Position numbers and translations under genes: made by a program. From assembly GCA_027625915.1 (NCBI GenBank), contig JANTQA010000057.1, forward strand, positions 9,362,001-9,426,000: a stretch of 64,000 bases of DNA, read 5' to 3'. Source of the DNA: Anaeramoeba flamelloides. Its lineage: Eukaryota > Metamonada > Anaeramoebidae. Below, in pieces: positions 1-11,292 of this stretch; the first letter of the stretch is position 1; each line of letters begins with the position of its first letter. Under the pieces are notes generated by a model that saw nothing but the letters and a program-made list of their open reading frames with translations, was not told the origin of the DNA and did not search any database.

Positions 1-3000
1 GCTTTCAAGAAAATAGTTTGTGGTTTGTGGCTTCTTTTGATTTGTTTGGTGTTTTTTTTATTCGAATATATGGTACATTTTTGGGGTTCACTAAGAATCT
101 TAAATTAAAATAATATTTCTATATCGAAAAAATAGATTATCGAGCTGGAATTTTATCCCATTTTCAATTCAAATAGCAGTATTATAATTTTTTTTTTAAA
201 TTTTAGTAGATTTTTTATAATGGGTTATTTTGTACTGGTGGTTGTATTTTTAAAGTGTATTTTGTACACGTCCTTCACCGGTAATAAGATTTCTTTCCTC
301 TTCAAAGAAATAATTTCTTTTTGAAATAATTTAATAATAGGTTGGGTTTTAAGAACTAAGTTTCAAATTGAAAATGGGTTTTATACGTGTTCTAATCAAT
401 ATTTAGTGGTTGGTAAATCTCACAAAGTTTTGTCCTGTTAGATCTCAGAAGTAAAAATTGAAATATTTTTCCGAAAATTGTCGTTTCTGTGATTTCTTTG
501 ATTTATGTGATATCAAAAAATGAAAAGGGGGGTTGGAAAAAATCAGCTCTTTGAGAAAATTAACCTTTAGAACACTTTTTAAAACCCTGGAACCTTGTTT
601 AGATTTTTTAGGTTTTTTTATGGTTTTCGAAAGTAAATTAAGAGGGTTTTAAAATTTGTTCTAAAAGGTTGAAATGTAGGAAATTTGTATTATTTTTGAG
701 GACAAACACTTTTTTATTTCTGACAAAGATATATTTGGATAAGTGGACACGGAAATTGGCTGGGTATTGTATCGAAAACACAAAAATTCCCATTTCACAA
801 AAAGATCATTTTTTTTTCTTTTAATCTACAGAGTTATTTCTTTTAAAAATAAAAAAAACTGTCTAATTTTTGCAAATATAATTTCCATTAGATCTTTCAT
901 GGAAAATTTTCGAAAAAGCTTTTCCACAGTACCCCATAGCAATTTGCCTTGATACTAACCAATAGGTTTTGTGAGAGAATCAAGACAAACAAAAAAATAA
1001 ATTTCATACGGTAAAAAAAAGAACTGTTCAGTATGTTTGTAAGGATCGATTCTGTTCAAAAATCAAATTGATGAGATACCATATTGCAAAAGAGTTGTTG
1101 GGAACTTCAATTAAAGAAAAAACAAAAAGAATCAAAATCAAAAAAAAATAAGAGAAAACCACAACTCTTTTATCGGAATCAATCTGATTTATGGAGACAA
1201 TAGAACAACCTATGTAATTCAATGATCAAAAATCATGGATAATGTGATCTTGTAAGGTTAGAGTTGTTTATTGAAAGTCTTTGAAATTATCGTCATTTTT
1301 TCAGGTTAGAAATTTTTGGTTATTTTTCTTTTTCATTTTTACGTTTCCTTGTAAGGTGTTCAAGTTTTGGTATCTCAAAATTGTTCATTTTTTTATTAAA
1401 AAATCCAAAAAATGTTTTTTCTGATCCTAGTTGGAGAATATTTTGAAGATCCTGACGTTCTCATTTTAAATGATATTGGATAAAAAGGTGTTGAGGATAT
1501 TTGATAAATCTGAAACGTGTTCCTTAAATTAGTAAAAATTTAAAAAATGGATCAAACTTTTTAAAAACAATAATTCTGTTTTTTGAAAATAGCATTTAAA
1601 GGACTGTTTGTTTAAAAATAAATTTACCAAAATTTACATTCAACTTTCCAAAAAAAGATTATAGTAGGGAAAAAAATACCGGACATGAAAATAATACCAG
1701 AACAAGTTTTTTAATTGTGAGTATTAGTAAAATTGTTGTGTAATTACAAATATTTTCAATCAGATCCTTTTTATAAATAACCAATTTTTTGATAAAACAA
1801 AGTAATAAACCTACATAAAGTTCATTAAAGAGGGTGTCTCTAGAATACTCAAGTTATTGTTTGATAGCCTACGTAGATCTATTTTTTTTGAAAAACAATC
1901 AAGTTTTTGAGAGGTTTACTAAAGTTTGGAAAATGATATTTTTATCCATTGTTTTTTGATTGAGTGAATGGTGTTTTGAGCAAGTGTAATTTCATTAATC
2001 ATCATTCTAATAAGTGGTGAGTTATAATTTTAAAAAGTTTGATTCTTAACAAAAGGATTTGATTTTAAATAAAAGAAATTATACATCAAGACATGGAAAA
2101 TTTTTTCAAAAAAAAATCTCTAAATTTTGTATTTTTGAAATACACTCACATAATAAACATTATTATACATAACAATTTTCATAAAGGTTTACAACTTTAA
2201 TAGATATTATTGGGAATTGAAAAAAAAATGAAATTTTTCAGTAATATTTTTTTCATTTTTAATTGTAAAATTTTTGAATTTTTTAATTGACTTAGTAGAG
2301 AGATAATTTTCAAGTATTTTTTTAAGAGTCTAAAAAGAAACATATTTTTCAATTTTAAAATAGCACAAAATATTTCAATCAAAAGATATCGCCAAATTAA
2401 ATTAAAAATCTGATTTTTTATCTGTTTTTGGAGTATTTTTTATCATTTTATTTTTTTCCATGTTTGAGTTTTTATATACATTCCCGATTGTTTTCGGTAA
2501 ATTGCTTTAACATTTATTCTTTTTTTAATCTTAATGTCCAATCAAAAATTAATTCATTTCAACTTTTTTCATTAAAAAAATACCCCAAAAATAGGTGTTT
2601 TTTTCAAAAGTCGGTATTTTTGAAAAGGGGGGTATTCGGATTTTCATGAGTTTAATAGCTATCCTTTTTTTATTACATAAAATTATGATAACTTTGAAAA
2701 AATAATTTATAAAACAAGTATAACTGGAATCCAATGTATAGTTGTGGCTAAATTTAATTTTCGGTGTTTAAATTTTCCTTGTAGTGATCAATTTCCCTAA
2801 TATTCACAATTAAAAATCTTGTTACAACCAATCCAAAGCTACCTTGAAATTTTATCAATATCAAAATTTGATGTTAATATAAATTTTTAAAAAGTTCAAT
2901 ATGAGAATAATAAAGTTCATATTGAAAAAAAAAATTCTAAAATGAATAAATCTTCAAGAATTTTTTCTGATTTTCAAAAAATAAATTTTCAGAACCCAAA

Positions 3001-3660
3001 ATGACTCTAAACATCAAAAATTCATTTAGAAACTACATAAAATTTCCTCTAAAAAATATATTTATTTTTCGATCACATTAGAGAATATGTTCATCTCAAC
3101 TCATTAATGGAAAAATATTTTCAATATAAGTTTTCTTATTCTTATATTCTTAGATTAAAAAAACTATACCAACACCAAAATTTGATATTGAAAAAAATTC
3201 ACGCTAGCCTTTGAACAGCTGTAGGTTTTTTTTTCACTACTTAATATAAATTTTGTAAAATTTCAAATTTTTTATTTCTTTAAAGAAGCTTATAATAGCA
3301 ATTTTCTCTTTACAAAATGTAGAGACTTTGAGAGATTTATTTTAATTCTTAAAAGATGGGATTTTTTAAGGAAAGCGTAATGAAATTTTTGATCTTTTTA
3401 TTTTGCAATCAACAGCAAGTTTGGTATTTGAGTAATCCGATTTACAACTTGGTTTTTTCAATTTCAAGATGTGGTAAAAATTTTTTGGATTGGTTATTAA
3501 ATTTACTGTATTTTTTTTTTGAAAGTTATTATTCTCTTCAGGATGAGTTTCGATCAAATTGTTTCAAAATAAAAAAAAAAAAGAACAAAAAAGATTTTGT
3601 TATAAAATTAAAAAAAAATAAGAAATAAAACCTTCGATTAATGGGTAAGTCTGATTTTAT
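1..3660. other. AT-rich non-coding region with dispersed repeats
   Basis: I find no convincing gene here. About 190-380 resembles stretches near 39580-39720, 53395-53640 and 57130-57375, sharing a 'taataagatttct' core and a following TTGAAATAATTT. Around 1550-1590 a CAAACTTTTTAAAAACAATAATTC block recurs near 53585 and 57315. About 1-60 resembles 19950-20030. The 3351-3560 segment, which happens to be open on both strands, resembles 53620-53720 and 56280-56340 and is therefore repeat, not gene. The remainder is homopolymer-rich and unremarkable. Confidence 0.6.
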
Positions 3661-3682
3661 TTAATTTTCTTCTTCTTTATTT

Positions 3683-4217
3683 TCATTTTCTTTTTCTTTT
3701 TCTTTTTCTTTTTCTTTTTCTTTTAATTTTTCTTCTTCTATATCTTTTAATTTTTCTTCTTTTTTTTTTTTCTTTTTTTGATTTTTCGATCTCTTTATGT
3801 TTTTCAATAGTTTGTTGGGTTGGTTGTACAAATTCTTCAAAACCTGTCATTTTTAATGCATCGTACAAATCTTTTGGTTGTAATGTTTTGACTCCTCTTT
3901 TTTTTGATTCTTCTATCGCACTATTTTAAGTAAAGAGTTTATCATAAAGAATAACAAAAATTTATGTTGTTGGATATTGAGTAAAAAAATGAGTAAATTG
4001 AAGCCAACAACTAAATCACAGATTAAGGAAGGAGGTTATGAAACTATTAAAGTTCAAAAAAAGAAAAAACAAACAAAGTATTAATAAAATAAATAAACCC
4101 AGTAACCGATCGTAAAAGATAGGTTTTTGCATTTTTTTCAATTCGATTTCTCTTGTCCATTGATTTTAATCTATTTCGGGCTAGTTTTGTAATTGTTGCA
4201 GTTGGTACAAATTCCAT
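3683..4217 (-). CDS. Histone-fold protein, POLE3/Dpb4-NF-YB class (two exons)
   Basis: Likely the small histone-fold subunit of DNA polymerase epsilon/CHRAC (POLE3, Dpb4), which pairs with a second histone-fold protein to bind DNA; NF-YB is the alternative. Exon 1 is 4217-4075, the intron 4074-3921 (GTTTGT...AATAG, 154 nt) and exon 2 3920-3683. The spliced protein is 126 residues. It starts MEFVPTATITKLARN (the 'LPxAxITRI' helix), continues KNAKTYLLRSVTGFIYFI (central helix), then KKRGVKTLQPKDLYDALKM and GFEEFVQP (the KTL-loop and last helices). Spacing from FIYF to KTL equals that of POLE3 as I recall it. The tail is lysine/arginine-rich as read, but a 12-A run (3760-3771) separates it from another open frame reading K/E-rich and ending at 3661. 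With one A fewer, the tail would become the charged, acidic type usual in POLE3. Family certain to class; exact orthologue less so. Confidence 0.75.
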
Positions 4218-5686
4218 TGAATTAAAAATAAGTGATAAAACTATCGGATAAGTTTTGTTAAAAAAATGAAAGAAAATGAAAAGGAAGAATATATTCGTTA
4301 AATTAAAAATAAAAATTTATTCTGAATTAGGTCAAAGTAGATAGATGATATTATTGGGTGAATAGATTTTGTGGTTCGTTTGAGTAGTTGTCCAAATTCT
4401 TTTCAGAAGTGGAAAGATAATTTCATTCAAGTTGAAAATAGTTTTTTGCTTGATTATTATCAATTTATTTTTGATACAATAATATGTGTCCAAAAGTCTA
4501 ATCTGTGTAGTGTAATAAGATCCATCTTTCTTTTTTCAAGAAATCTTAAAAACTTAATAATCAAAGAAACTGACAATTAGTAAATAGTAAATATGATATT
4601 GATTTTAAAAGTTCTGAGTTTAAAAAAAATATTGCGATCAAAACAACCCTTTCACTCTCATAAAAAATTTTTTCAAAAAAAAATAAAATATTTGCTAATT
4701 TCCACTTTTTGATAACTCCAATGATAATAAACACTATTAATTAATAAAAGATCTTGGATCAAAAAATATTTTTTCAGATAGTTTACAATTTGAGTTCGAT
4801 TCTCAAATTTTTGACTATATATTTTTTTTATATTTAATAGTAAAAAAATTGAAAACTATTTTTTTTCTACACAGCTGAGAGGTGATTTTTATATATTTTA
4901 AAACAGTTTTAAATTTAATAAATAAATTTCGAAAAGGGAATCAAATATTGTTACTATTAAAGAATTATTTATTGATTTAAATTGAAAAAATAATTTTTTT
5001 CTTGATTTTCAGTTAGGTTTTCCAGAATTCAAAAGAATAGAGCAAAATCAAAGATTTTTGAAACAATTATTTGAAATCAAAAATAAAACCAAGATACTTT
5101 TGTTAGGTTTTTTTTAATTTTTGATATAAACCGAAAATTTATTTAATTATCAGTTTATTTCAAAAAGTAAAAAAAAAAAAAAAAAAAAAACTAGGTATTC
5201 TACAGCACTTGACTGACATTTTTGTTAGGTTTTGGGAGATTTAAAATAATTGAGTAAAAATCCTAATTATTTTTAAACTATTCTTTTAAATCCTAAAAAA
5301 CTTTACAAAGGTAATATTTATTAAGGTATTTTTTTTCTATATTTCAGTTTTATTAGATGAGTACTGTATTTTCAAAACTGTTGACTATTATCTATCAAAA
5401 TAAACAACTCAAGTTTAATAAGACAAAAATTCATCCTTCCTTGTTATTGTGTTTGTTTTTTTTTTTTTTGCTAGAATATAAAATTTTTTTTTCTCAAATA
5501 GGGAATTTTATGGGGTGTTTACTACAGACAATAATAATTATAATATACTGAAAATAATGAAGTTCTTGAATTTTGATTATATTGTAAATAACTTTTATTA
5601 TTTAAGATGAAAGGTTAATGAACGTAATTGTTGTGTCAAACTTGTTTTGTTTTCAATTTTATTTTTTTCATACTATGGTTGGAGTA
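4218..5686. other. Intergenic, AT-rich; partial hairpin-family repeat
   Basis: No gene is supported. Around 4990-5240 are fragments of the hairpin-rich family described at 8350 and 29010. They include a CCAGAATTCAAAAGAATAGAG arm, TTAGGTTTTTTTTAA strings and an inverted-orientation AAGTGCTGTAGAATACCTAG near 5190-5212. A 20-base poly-A lies at about 5170-5190. Confidence 0.5.
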
Positions 5687-5886
5687 CAGTCAGTTTCACT
5701 TTTAAGGCACAAACTTTCAACGAAATTTAAGGCACAAAAAAAAATTTCAAATTAAGGTACAAAATTTGGAATTTTTAATTTTTACAAATTATTTTACTAG
5801 AACCCAAATTTTTGTGCCTTAATTTGAGATTTTTTTTGTGCCCTCATTTTTGTTGAAAGTTTGTGCCTTAAAAGTGAAACTGACTG
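5687..5886. mobile_element. Foldback MITE, CAGT-tipped, TA-flanked (copy 1)
   Basis: A 200-bp near-palindrome. The left arm begins CAGTCAGTTTCACTTTTAAG and the right arm ends with its complement CTTAAAAGTGAAACTGACTG. Each arm also carries a GGCACAAACTTTC-type and an AATTAAGGYAC-type block, so most of the element pairs with itself. It is flanked by TA on both sides (5685-5686 and 5887-5888). CAGT tips and a TA duplication are the signature of Tc1/mariner-mobilised elements; there is no transposase inside, so it would be non-autonomous. Diverged copies lie at 22303 and 43590. Confidence 0.8.
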
Positions 5887-5888
5887 TA

Positions 5889-6997
5889 TATAAAACTTTT
5901 TCTTTTCTTTTTTGTTATCCCAATAAAATATCTAATTTATTATTTATTGGAATAACTAATCATAAAGTTAATTTCAGTGTAAATGTCTTGATATTAGAAG
6001 TGAATTTTAAATTATGACTTCAACTTTTTTAAAATTTTTCCTTTTTGATGGAATTTTGTGAATTTTTTTCATTCTTTTTTAAGGAAACATTTATACAATA
6101 ATTCTAGAAAATTTTTCTGATTTGATACTCTGTTTATTAGAATTGCTTTTCATATAATAGAAATTTTCGAAATTAATAACATATCAGGTAATTGTTTATG
6201 GTTTGTTTCTTTGATCATTTGGTTATCTAAACACATCTCTTAAAAACAAAAAATGGTATTTTTTTGGAAAAATTGTATTCAAACAAATAAATATGGGTTG
6301 TTCTGATCACTGTAGTGATGGGAAAATAAAAGGTCAAATGTCAATTTTTTTTTCAAAAAATTAAATTAATTTAATATATCATTTTTTATTTTTTATTTTC
6401 TGAAAAACCTAAAATTTCAAAAAGTGCTGAAAAATTATCAAAAATTTCAATCAAATTCAATATAGAATTTATATTATTTTAAATTTATCATATAGTTTAT
6501 CTACTAAACTTTTTTGTTCAAAGGTATACTATTGGATATTGAATTAAGTGTTGTATTGGAACCAGAGGAAAACCCACATGGTTTTTATTGGGAATATCAT
6601 ATTTTATTCTTTGAATGTAGAGTTTTATAATCACTCCATTTATTAATTATTTATGGTTTGGTGTCTGGAAAATAATAATAATCCCAAAATACTATTTAAA
6701 GATTCAAAAAAAAAAATCATAATAAACAATTCTATTTTAATTTTAAAATGTCATTAGAAATTATCTTTTTCAAATGTTTTTTTACTTTTTTTTTTTTCAT
6801 TTGGTTTAAAGGTAATGAAGTCCAAAAATCAAATTGTATTATCAAATGGGATTAAAATATGTTCAAAACTTGGATTTAAGAAAGAAATTAACACAAATAC
6901 AAGAATCAAAAAAGGTGCTAAAACACAAAAATGGGTATTATTGACTTTTTTTGGTTTTGTATTGTGATGGTTATTCTATTAGTGTGAAGTTTACTTT

Positions 6998-7001
<4 letters not shown>
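5889..7001. other. Intergenic, AT-rich
   Basis: Mostly homopolymer-rich sequence with no recognisable gene. One stretch at about 6505-6633 on the + strand stays open for some 43 codons and reads less repetitively than its surroundings (containing LEPEENPHGFYWEYH). It has no ATG and no clear partner exon; it could be an exon remnant or chance. Confidence 0.4.
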
Positions 7002-7061
<60 letters not shown>

Positions 7062-7063
7062 GG
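7002..7063. repeat. T39-G23 homopolymer block
   Basis: Thirty-nine T are followed directly by twenty-three G, then TTCCC. Poly-T runs are common here, but a G run of this length is unique in the window, where the next longest C or G runs are about nine. It may be genuine (a G-rich strand able to fold as a quadruplex) or a sequencing or assembly artefact. Confidence 0.9.
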
Positions 7064-7239
7064 TTCCCAACAAATTTAATTGCAGTTATTAATACAAAAT
7101 TGATAATAATGTTGTAAATTTTAATAATTTGAGATTAATTCAATAAAAATCTTCAATGATACTCGATGATAAATGGGTATTTATCATTAAATAAAAAATA
7201 AAAACACTTTTTTTTTCAAAAATAATTTATTTTAATCTT

Positions 7240-7505
7240 TGAGTCAATGGGCAGTGTTCTCCTGGACCAAAATTAAAGCAAATTTTGTTGGTTTATCTTA
7301 AGTGGTTCAGTGATAATACCTACTCTTAAGCGGTATAAAATATATTGGTATGTTGGAGAATCGATCAAGGAAAAGACTTAAATTATCTAGACAATGACTT
7401 AAAATGGGCGGAATCGGGGATATTGTGGTGGAAATATGGGAAAAGAAGGGCCCGTGGGTGAAATTCATGACGTTTCATATTAATTTAGCAGGGGTTATTT
7501 AACTT
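7240..7505. other. Small GC-richer island, nature unknown
   Basis: About 260 bp are visibly richer in G and C than everything around them, especially 7390-7480 (GGGCGGAATCGGGGATATTG, GAAGGGCCCGTGGGTG). Open stretches exist in several frames: a 33-codon ATG ORF on + at about 7405, a 40-codon ATG-less stretch on + and a 31-codon ORF on -. None resembles a family I know. It could be a structured RNA, a gene remnant, or an acquired fragment. A tRNA A-box-like TGGTTCAGTGATA occurs at about 7302, but no cloverleaf can be drawn. Confidence 0.4.
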
Positions 7506-8349
7506 TTACTTAAACAATCAAAACAAAAAGACGGATTAATTCAAAATAAGTTGTAAATTTTTTTATTCATTTTTCCCTTTGGTAATTTTTTTGACATTGA
7601 CTTTCAAGAAATAATATTATTGGTTTAAATTTTAACAAAGTATATAAAATTATTTGAACTTTCATCATATTAATTGTCATCTTCTGTTTTCAAACTAGAA
7701 TTGTTCAAAAGGTTCTTTATTTTTTTTTTTTGGATTTACTGATAAATTCAAATAAATTTCTATATAAGATAATCTTTCTATTGGGTTTTTGCTCCTCGTA
7801 TGTATTCAGGGTGTATATAGTTTCTATTTGGTCATAAAAATGATAAATTTATTTTTTATACATATTTTAATTATTTTTCTTCTTCTCTTTTTTTTATTTG
7901 ATGATTTTTCTTTAATTACTTCTTTCTATAAATAAATAAAATAAATAAAAATTCAAATTTCAAAAAAAATTATTTCAATTTTCATTATTGTACTCTCAAT
8001 TAACTTAATTTTTTTAAACACTCCAATAGAAAGAATCTTTTTATTTCAGGCCATATGTTCAAAGTTTTATCACATTGAAATGAATAAAATGCTTTCCCCA
8101 AAGCTTGTGTAAAACAATTTCTAAAATGGAAAATGAAATAAAAATATACAGATAAACATTTGAATCCATTAGTATCGGTATTTAGACTATATCTCATATT
8201 ACAGCAAGGAAACTCAATGAAATTTTACCAAAACATCATTTCTAATTTATCTTTTCAAAAATCTTCTATATTTTTACACAAATACTAAATAAAAATAATG
8301 GAACTTTAAAATATCTATTTTTTTTTTTTTAATAAAAAGTTTTCATTTT
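7506..8349. other. Intergenic, AT-rich
   Basis: No gene, repeat or RNA is recognised. Short open frames (for example on the minus strand at 8000-8197) have no family resemblance and are of a length expected by chance in such AT-rich DNA. Confidence 0.5.
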
Positions 8350-8642
8350 TTAAAGAAACGATATCCTTTGAACTATAATCCTGCCTATACAGTGGTTAGG
8401 ATAAAAAAACTTAAATCCAATTTTAGTGTTTCTGAAAGTGCCGTCGGGTGCCTATCTTTTCCAGAATTCAAAAGAATAGAGAAAAATCATAGAGTTTACT
8501 CAATTCTTTTAAATTCTGGAAAAGGTAAAAGTGCTTTTTTTTTAATTTAAGAAATAAAACGAAGATTTATTTAATTTTTGGTTTCTTTCTCAAATTAAAA
8601 AAAACCTAACGGTAAACAGGTGGTAATTTTTTGAATCACCTC
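8350..8642. repeat. Hairpin-rich modular repeat (copy a)
   Basis: This aligns with 29010-29562: both begin ATCCTTTGA...ATCYTGCC, carry a GTGCCGTCGRGTGCCTA box, contain hairpins and end AACCTAAC...TTGAATCACCTCT. Here one hairpin runs from TTCCAGAATTCAAAAGAATAG (about 8458) to CTATTCTTTT-like complement and AAATTCTGGAA (about 8523). A second pairs AAGAAATAAAACGAAG with TTTGGTTTCTTTCT. It has no coding capacity. The ORF spanning 8368-8550 lies within it and is rejected as a gene. Confidence 0.7.
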
Positions 8643-11292
8643 TACTCAACAATAAAAAAACAAAGAATATATAAATTTTTGTTAAGGGATTATTCTCTTT
8701 TTTTTTTTTTTAAATAATTTCTAAATTAGGGTTCCTAGTCTAGAAATAAGTTAAATAGTGAAAATAAACAGGGTTTTTCAAATCTAAGTAATTGGCAAAA
8801 AAATTTCTCAAAATCTCTATTAAATTTGGGTAAAAATATTTAATTGGGATTAGTCCCTTAAATAAGGGATCTGTCTTTATCAGAAAGACATTAAAATATT
8901 AAAATATGTTATTTGTGGTATTGTTTACTAACTTATTTTGAATAAAAGAAGTACCAAAAAATAATAATCAAACAAAAACCTAAATAAGTAATTTATTTTT
9001 AGAGAGATCATTTTTTTACTGTAAAAATCAAATTCAAATACTCAAAATTTTATCTCAAAGCCCAATAAGAAAGATTAAATAAATGTCTAAAAATATCGTT
9101 TCTAATTGATTTTCGAAAGGTATTTGGGTTTTTTCAGCTAATAATTAATTCATAATATTTGGAACCTGAAGTAAAATTTTTCTTTTTTTAATTGGAAAAT
9201 AACAGTATTCATTTTTAGAGACTTTGTTTAGAACACGTATTCTCATAAGCAAGTAATAAATAGTATCACTGTTATAAAACAATAATTAGTCCAACTTTAT
9301 TGTAAAAAATGATAAAATTATATAAAAAAATAAATAAATTACTTTTATAGGTTTTTAATTAGAGAAAAATTTTTTCCAATCTATTTTTACAAAAGTAAAA
9401 GTTCAAAAGAATATTACAATCAATCAAATAATAAGCAATTTGGAAAATAAATTTATATTTTAATGGGTAGATTTTTTTTAATCCCTTGGTTATTGGCTTT
9501 TCACTGTTAATAATTAAAAAGTAAAAAGAGTAATTTTAAATTCATTCAATCAGATTTTAATAAAAATCAAACTGGTTTTTGATCGATAAAAAAAAAATTG
9601 AGAAAAATTACCTTGTTTGAACCATTACTAAAATCCAGACCATGTCGGATATCGATCAGATAATAACCAAAATAACAAGTTAACAATTCAGACAAAAGGA
9701 AAAATTTTTTTTCAAAAATCAGAAATTACAAACCTTATTTGGCAAATAACAGAAAATTAATTTTCCTCAGCAATCAAAGCCCAAGCATTAAAATGGTTAA
9801 TACTCCAAAATCAGGGTACTTTAAATTTAAAATAGAAAAAGAAGATCCTTATTCACAAACGAATAAATTTGAAGGCAATATTCAGAAATAATTACGAAAA
9901 ACAACGAACTATTAATCAAATAAAGAGAAAAATTGGCTCTTTGCAAAATAACTGAATATTCACGTGCCAGAACTGGCTGATATTTGTCACAAAAATGAGA
10001 AAAATTATATTCATTTTCGTTTTTTAAGTTTTTTTATTCAAGAAATTGTAAAGAAATATTTGCAATTTATGATCTCCTCTTATTTGTAAATTCATTTATT
10101 GTGTTAGGTATTCTGGGTGGTGATCTAGCAATCCTGAATGAAAGGAATTTCTCAATAACAAAACAAGTAACAATTGAATTTTATCATAACAAATTCTAAA
10201 TACTTAAATAACTGATTGTAAAAGCATATTCAATAGGTTTTAATCTTGGTTACCCAAATATCACATTTGATCTTTAAGTCAACACAATACAATAAATCGG
10301 TAATTCTCTGTGCTCACCCTTTTTTAAACAGTAGTATTAGTTTTTGTCAATCAAATTTTTAAAAAATAAATTACACTCCTCAAAATAAAGTAAAATTCAA
10401 ATTATACTCGATCCATGGGTTTAATTTTTAGGTATGATGCAGAAATAAAGAATTCAAGAAACCACTTTGAATGGGTATTCTTCAAAAAATCTTTATTGCT
10501 TTTTTTAAATAGTCCAAATCATTAAAAAAGATTTTTCGCTCAAATAAGATCTACAAAGCACATAATCTGAAAAAATCACACACGGTAATACAAAATTGAT
10601 ATCTACAAAAGGAAAAATTCCTAATCACAAATAACAATCCAACATTCTTGTGCTTTTTTTTGGAATTTATTTATTTTCTCAAAAAATGAGATTATCAATT
10701 TATCTTTTTTTCTTTTAAGTCTTTCTCACTGAAAGTAACCAAATAGTCCTTTAAGTAAAATTCATATCTACTTGATGCCTAGTAATTCAATTTTAATTCA
10801 TTCAAATAAATTTCTCAAAATTTTACAATATTTCAAAATTCTTGATCTTTATTTGGACTTTTTCAAAGGTATTTTTAAAATATGTCTTGTATCTTCACAA
10901 GTAAAGAAATGGATTGGGTTTTATTGAAATTTGCCCAAACATATAAAAAAAAGAAAAAAATTTTAGTAATAAAAAATAATAGGATAGCACTTAACCATTA
11001 AAAAAAATAAACAGTAATTTTAGATTGGTGAACCCTATTATCAAATATTTTGATTATTTTCAAAAATTTAAAAAAAAAAAAAACTCTGATTAATTGTAAT
11101 GAAAAAGCCGAAATAGAAGACCAATCACATTTTGTAATGTTTCTTGAATAAAAACCAAGAAATGATTTGAACAAACATTTTTTTTTTTATATTCCATTTT
11201 TTTTTCTCCCTTTTTTGGATTATACTTTATTTATTTTTCTCCAAAAATTCCTTTTTATTTTAGAACTTGTAAATCTAAACACCACAACTAGT
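8643..11292. other. Intergenic, AT-rich
   Basis: No gene is supported. The minus strand at about 9830-10030 is open for roughly 65 codons without an ATG and shows no family resemblance; such lengths are expected a few times by chance here. The last 130 bases include a T-rich stretch ending in TTTTAG (about 11260) that could be a 5'UTR intron acceptor for the next gene. Confidence 0.5.

Noticed and set aside
3356-3628. 90-codon + ORF
   Set aside because: Its DNA matches dispersed repeats at 53620 and 56280, and an opposite-strand ORF covers the same bases.
4759-4814. tRNA-like fold (TTGAG-TTCGATT-CTCAA arm with TCAAAAA/TTTTTGA)
   Set aside because: The T arm is perfect, but only about 56 bases lie between the acceptor strands and no D or anticodon arm fits.
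7295-7365. tRNA A-box-like TGGTTCAGTGATA
   Set aside because: No matching B box or cloverleaf at the right distance.
11167-11292. Hydrophobic N-terminal extension of the 11.3-kb gene
   Set aside because: It starts at TTG, not ATG, and reads as poly-T-derived Phe/Leu. The first ATG at 11293 is the sensible start; the stretch is more likely leader or 5'UTR intron.
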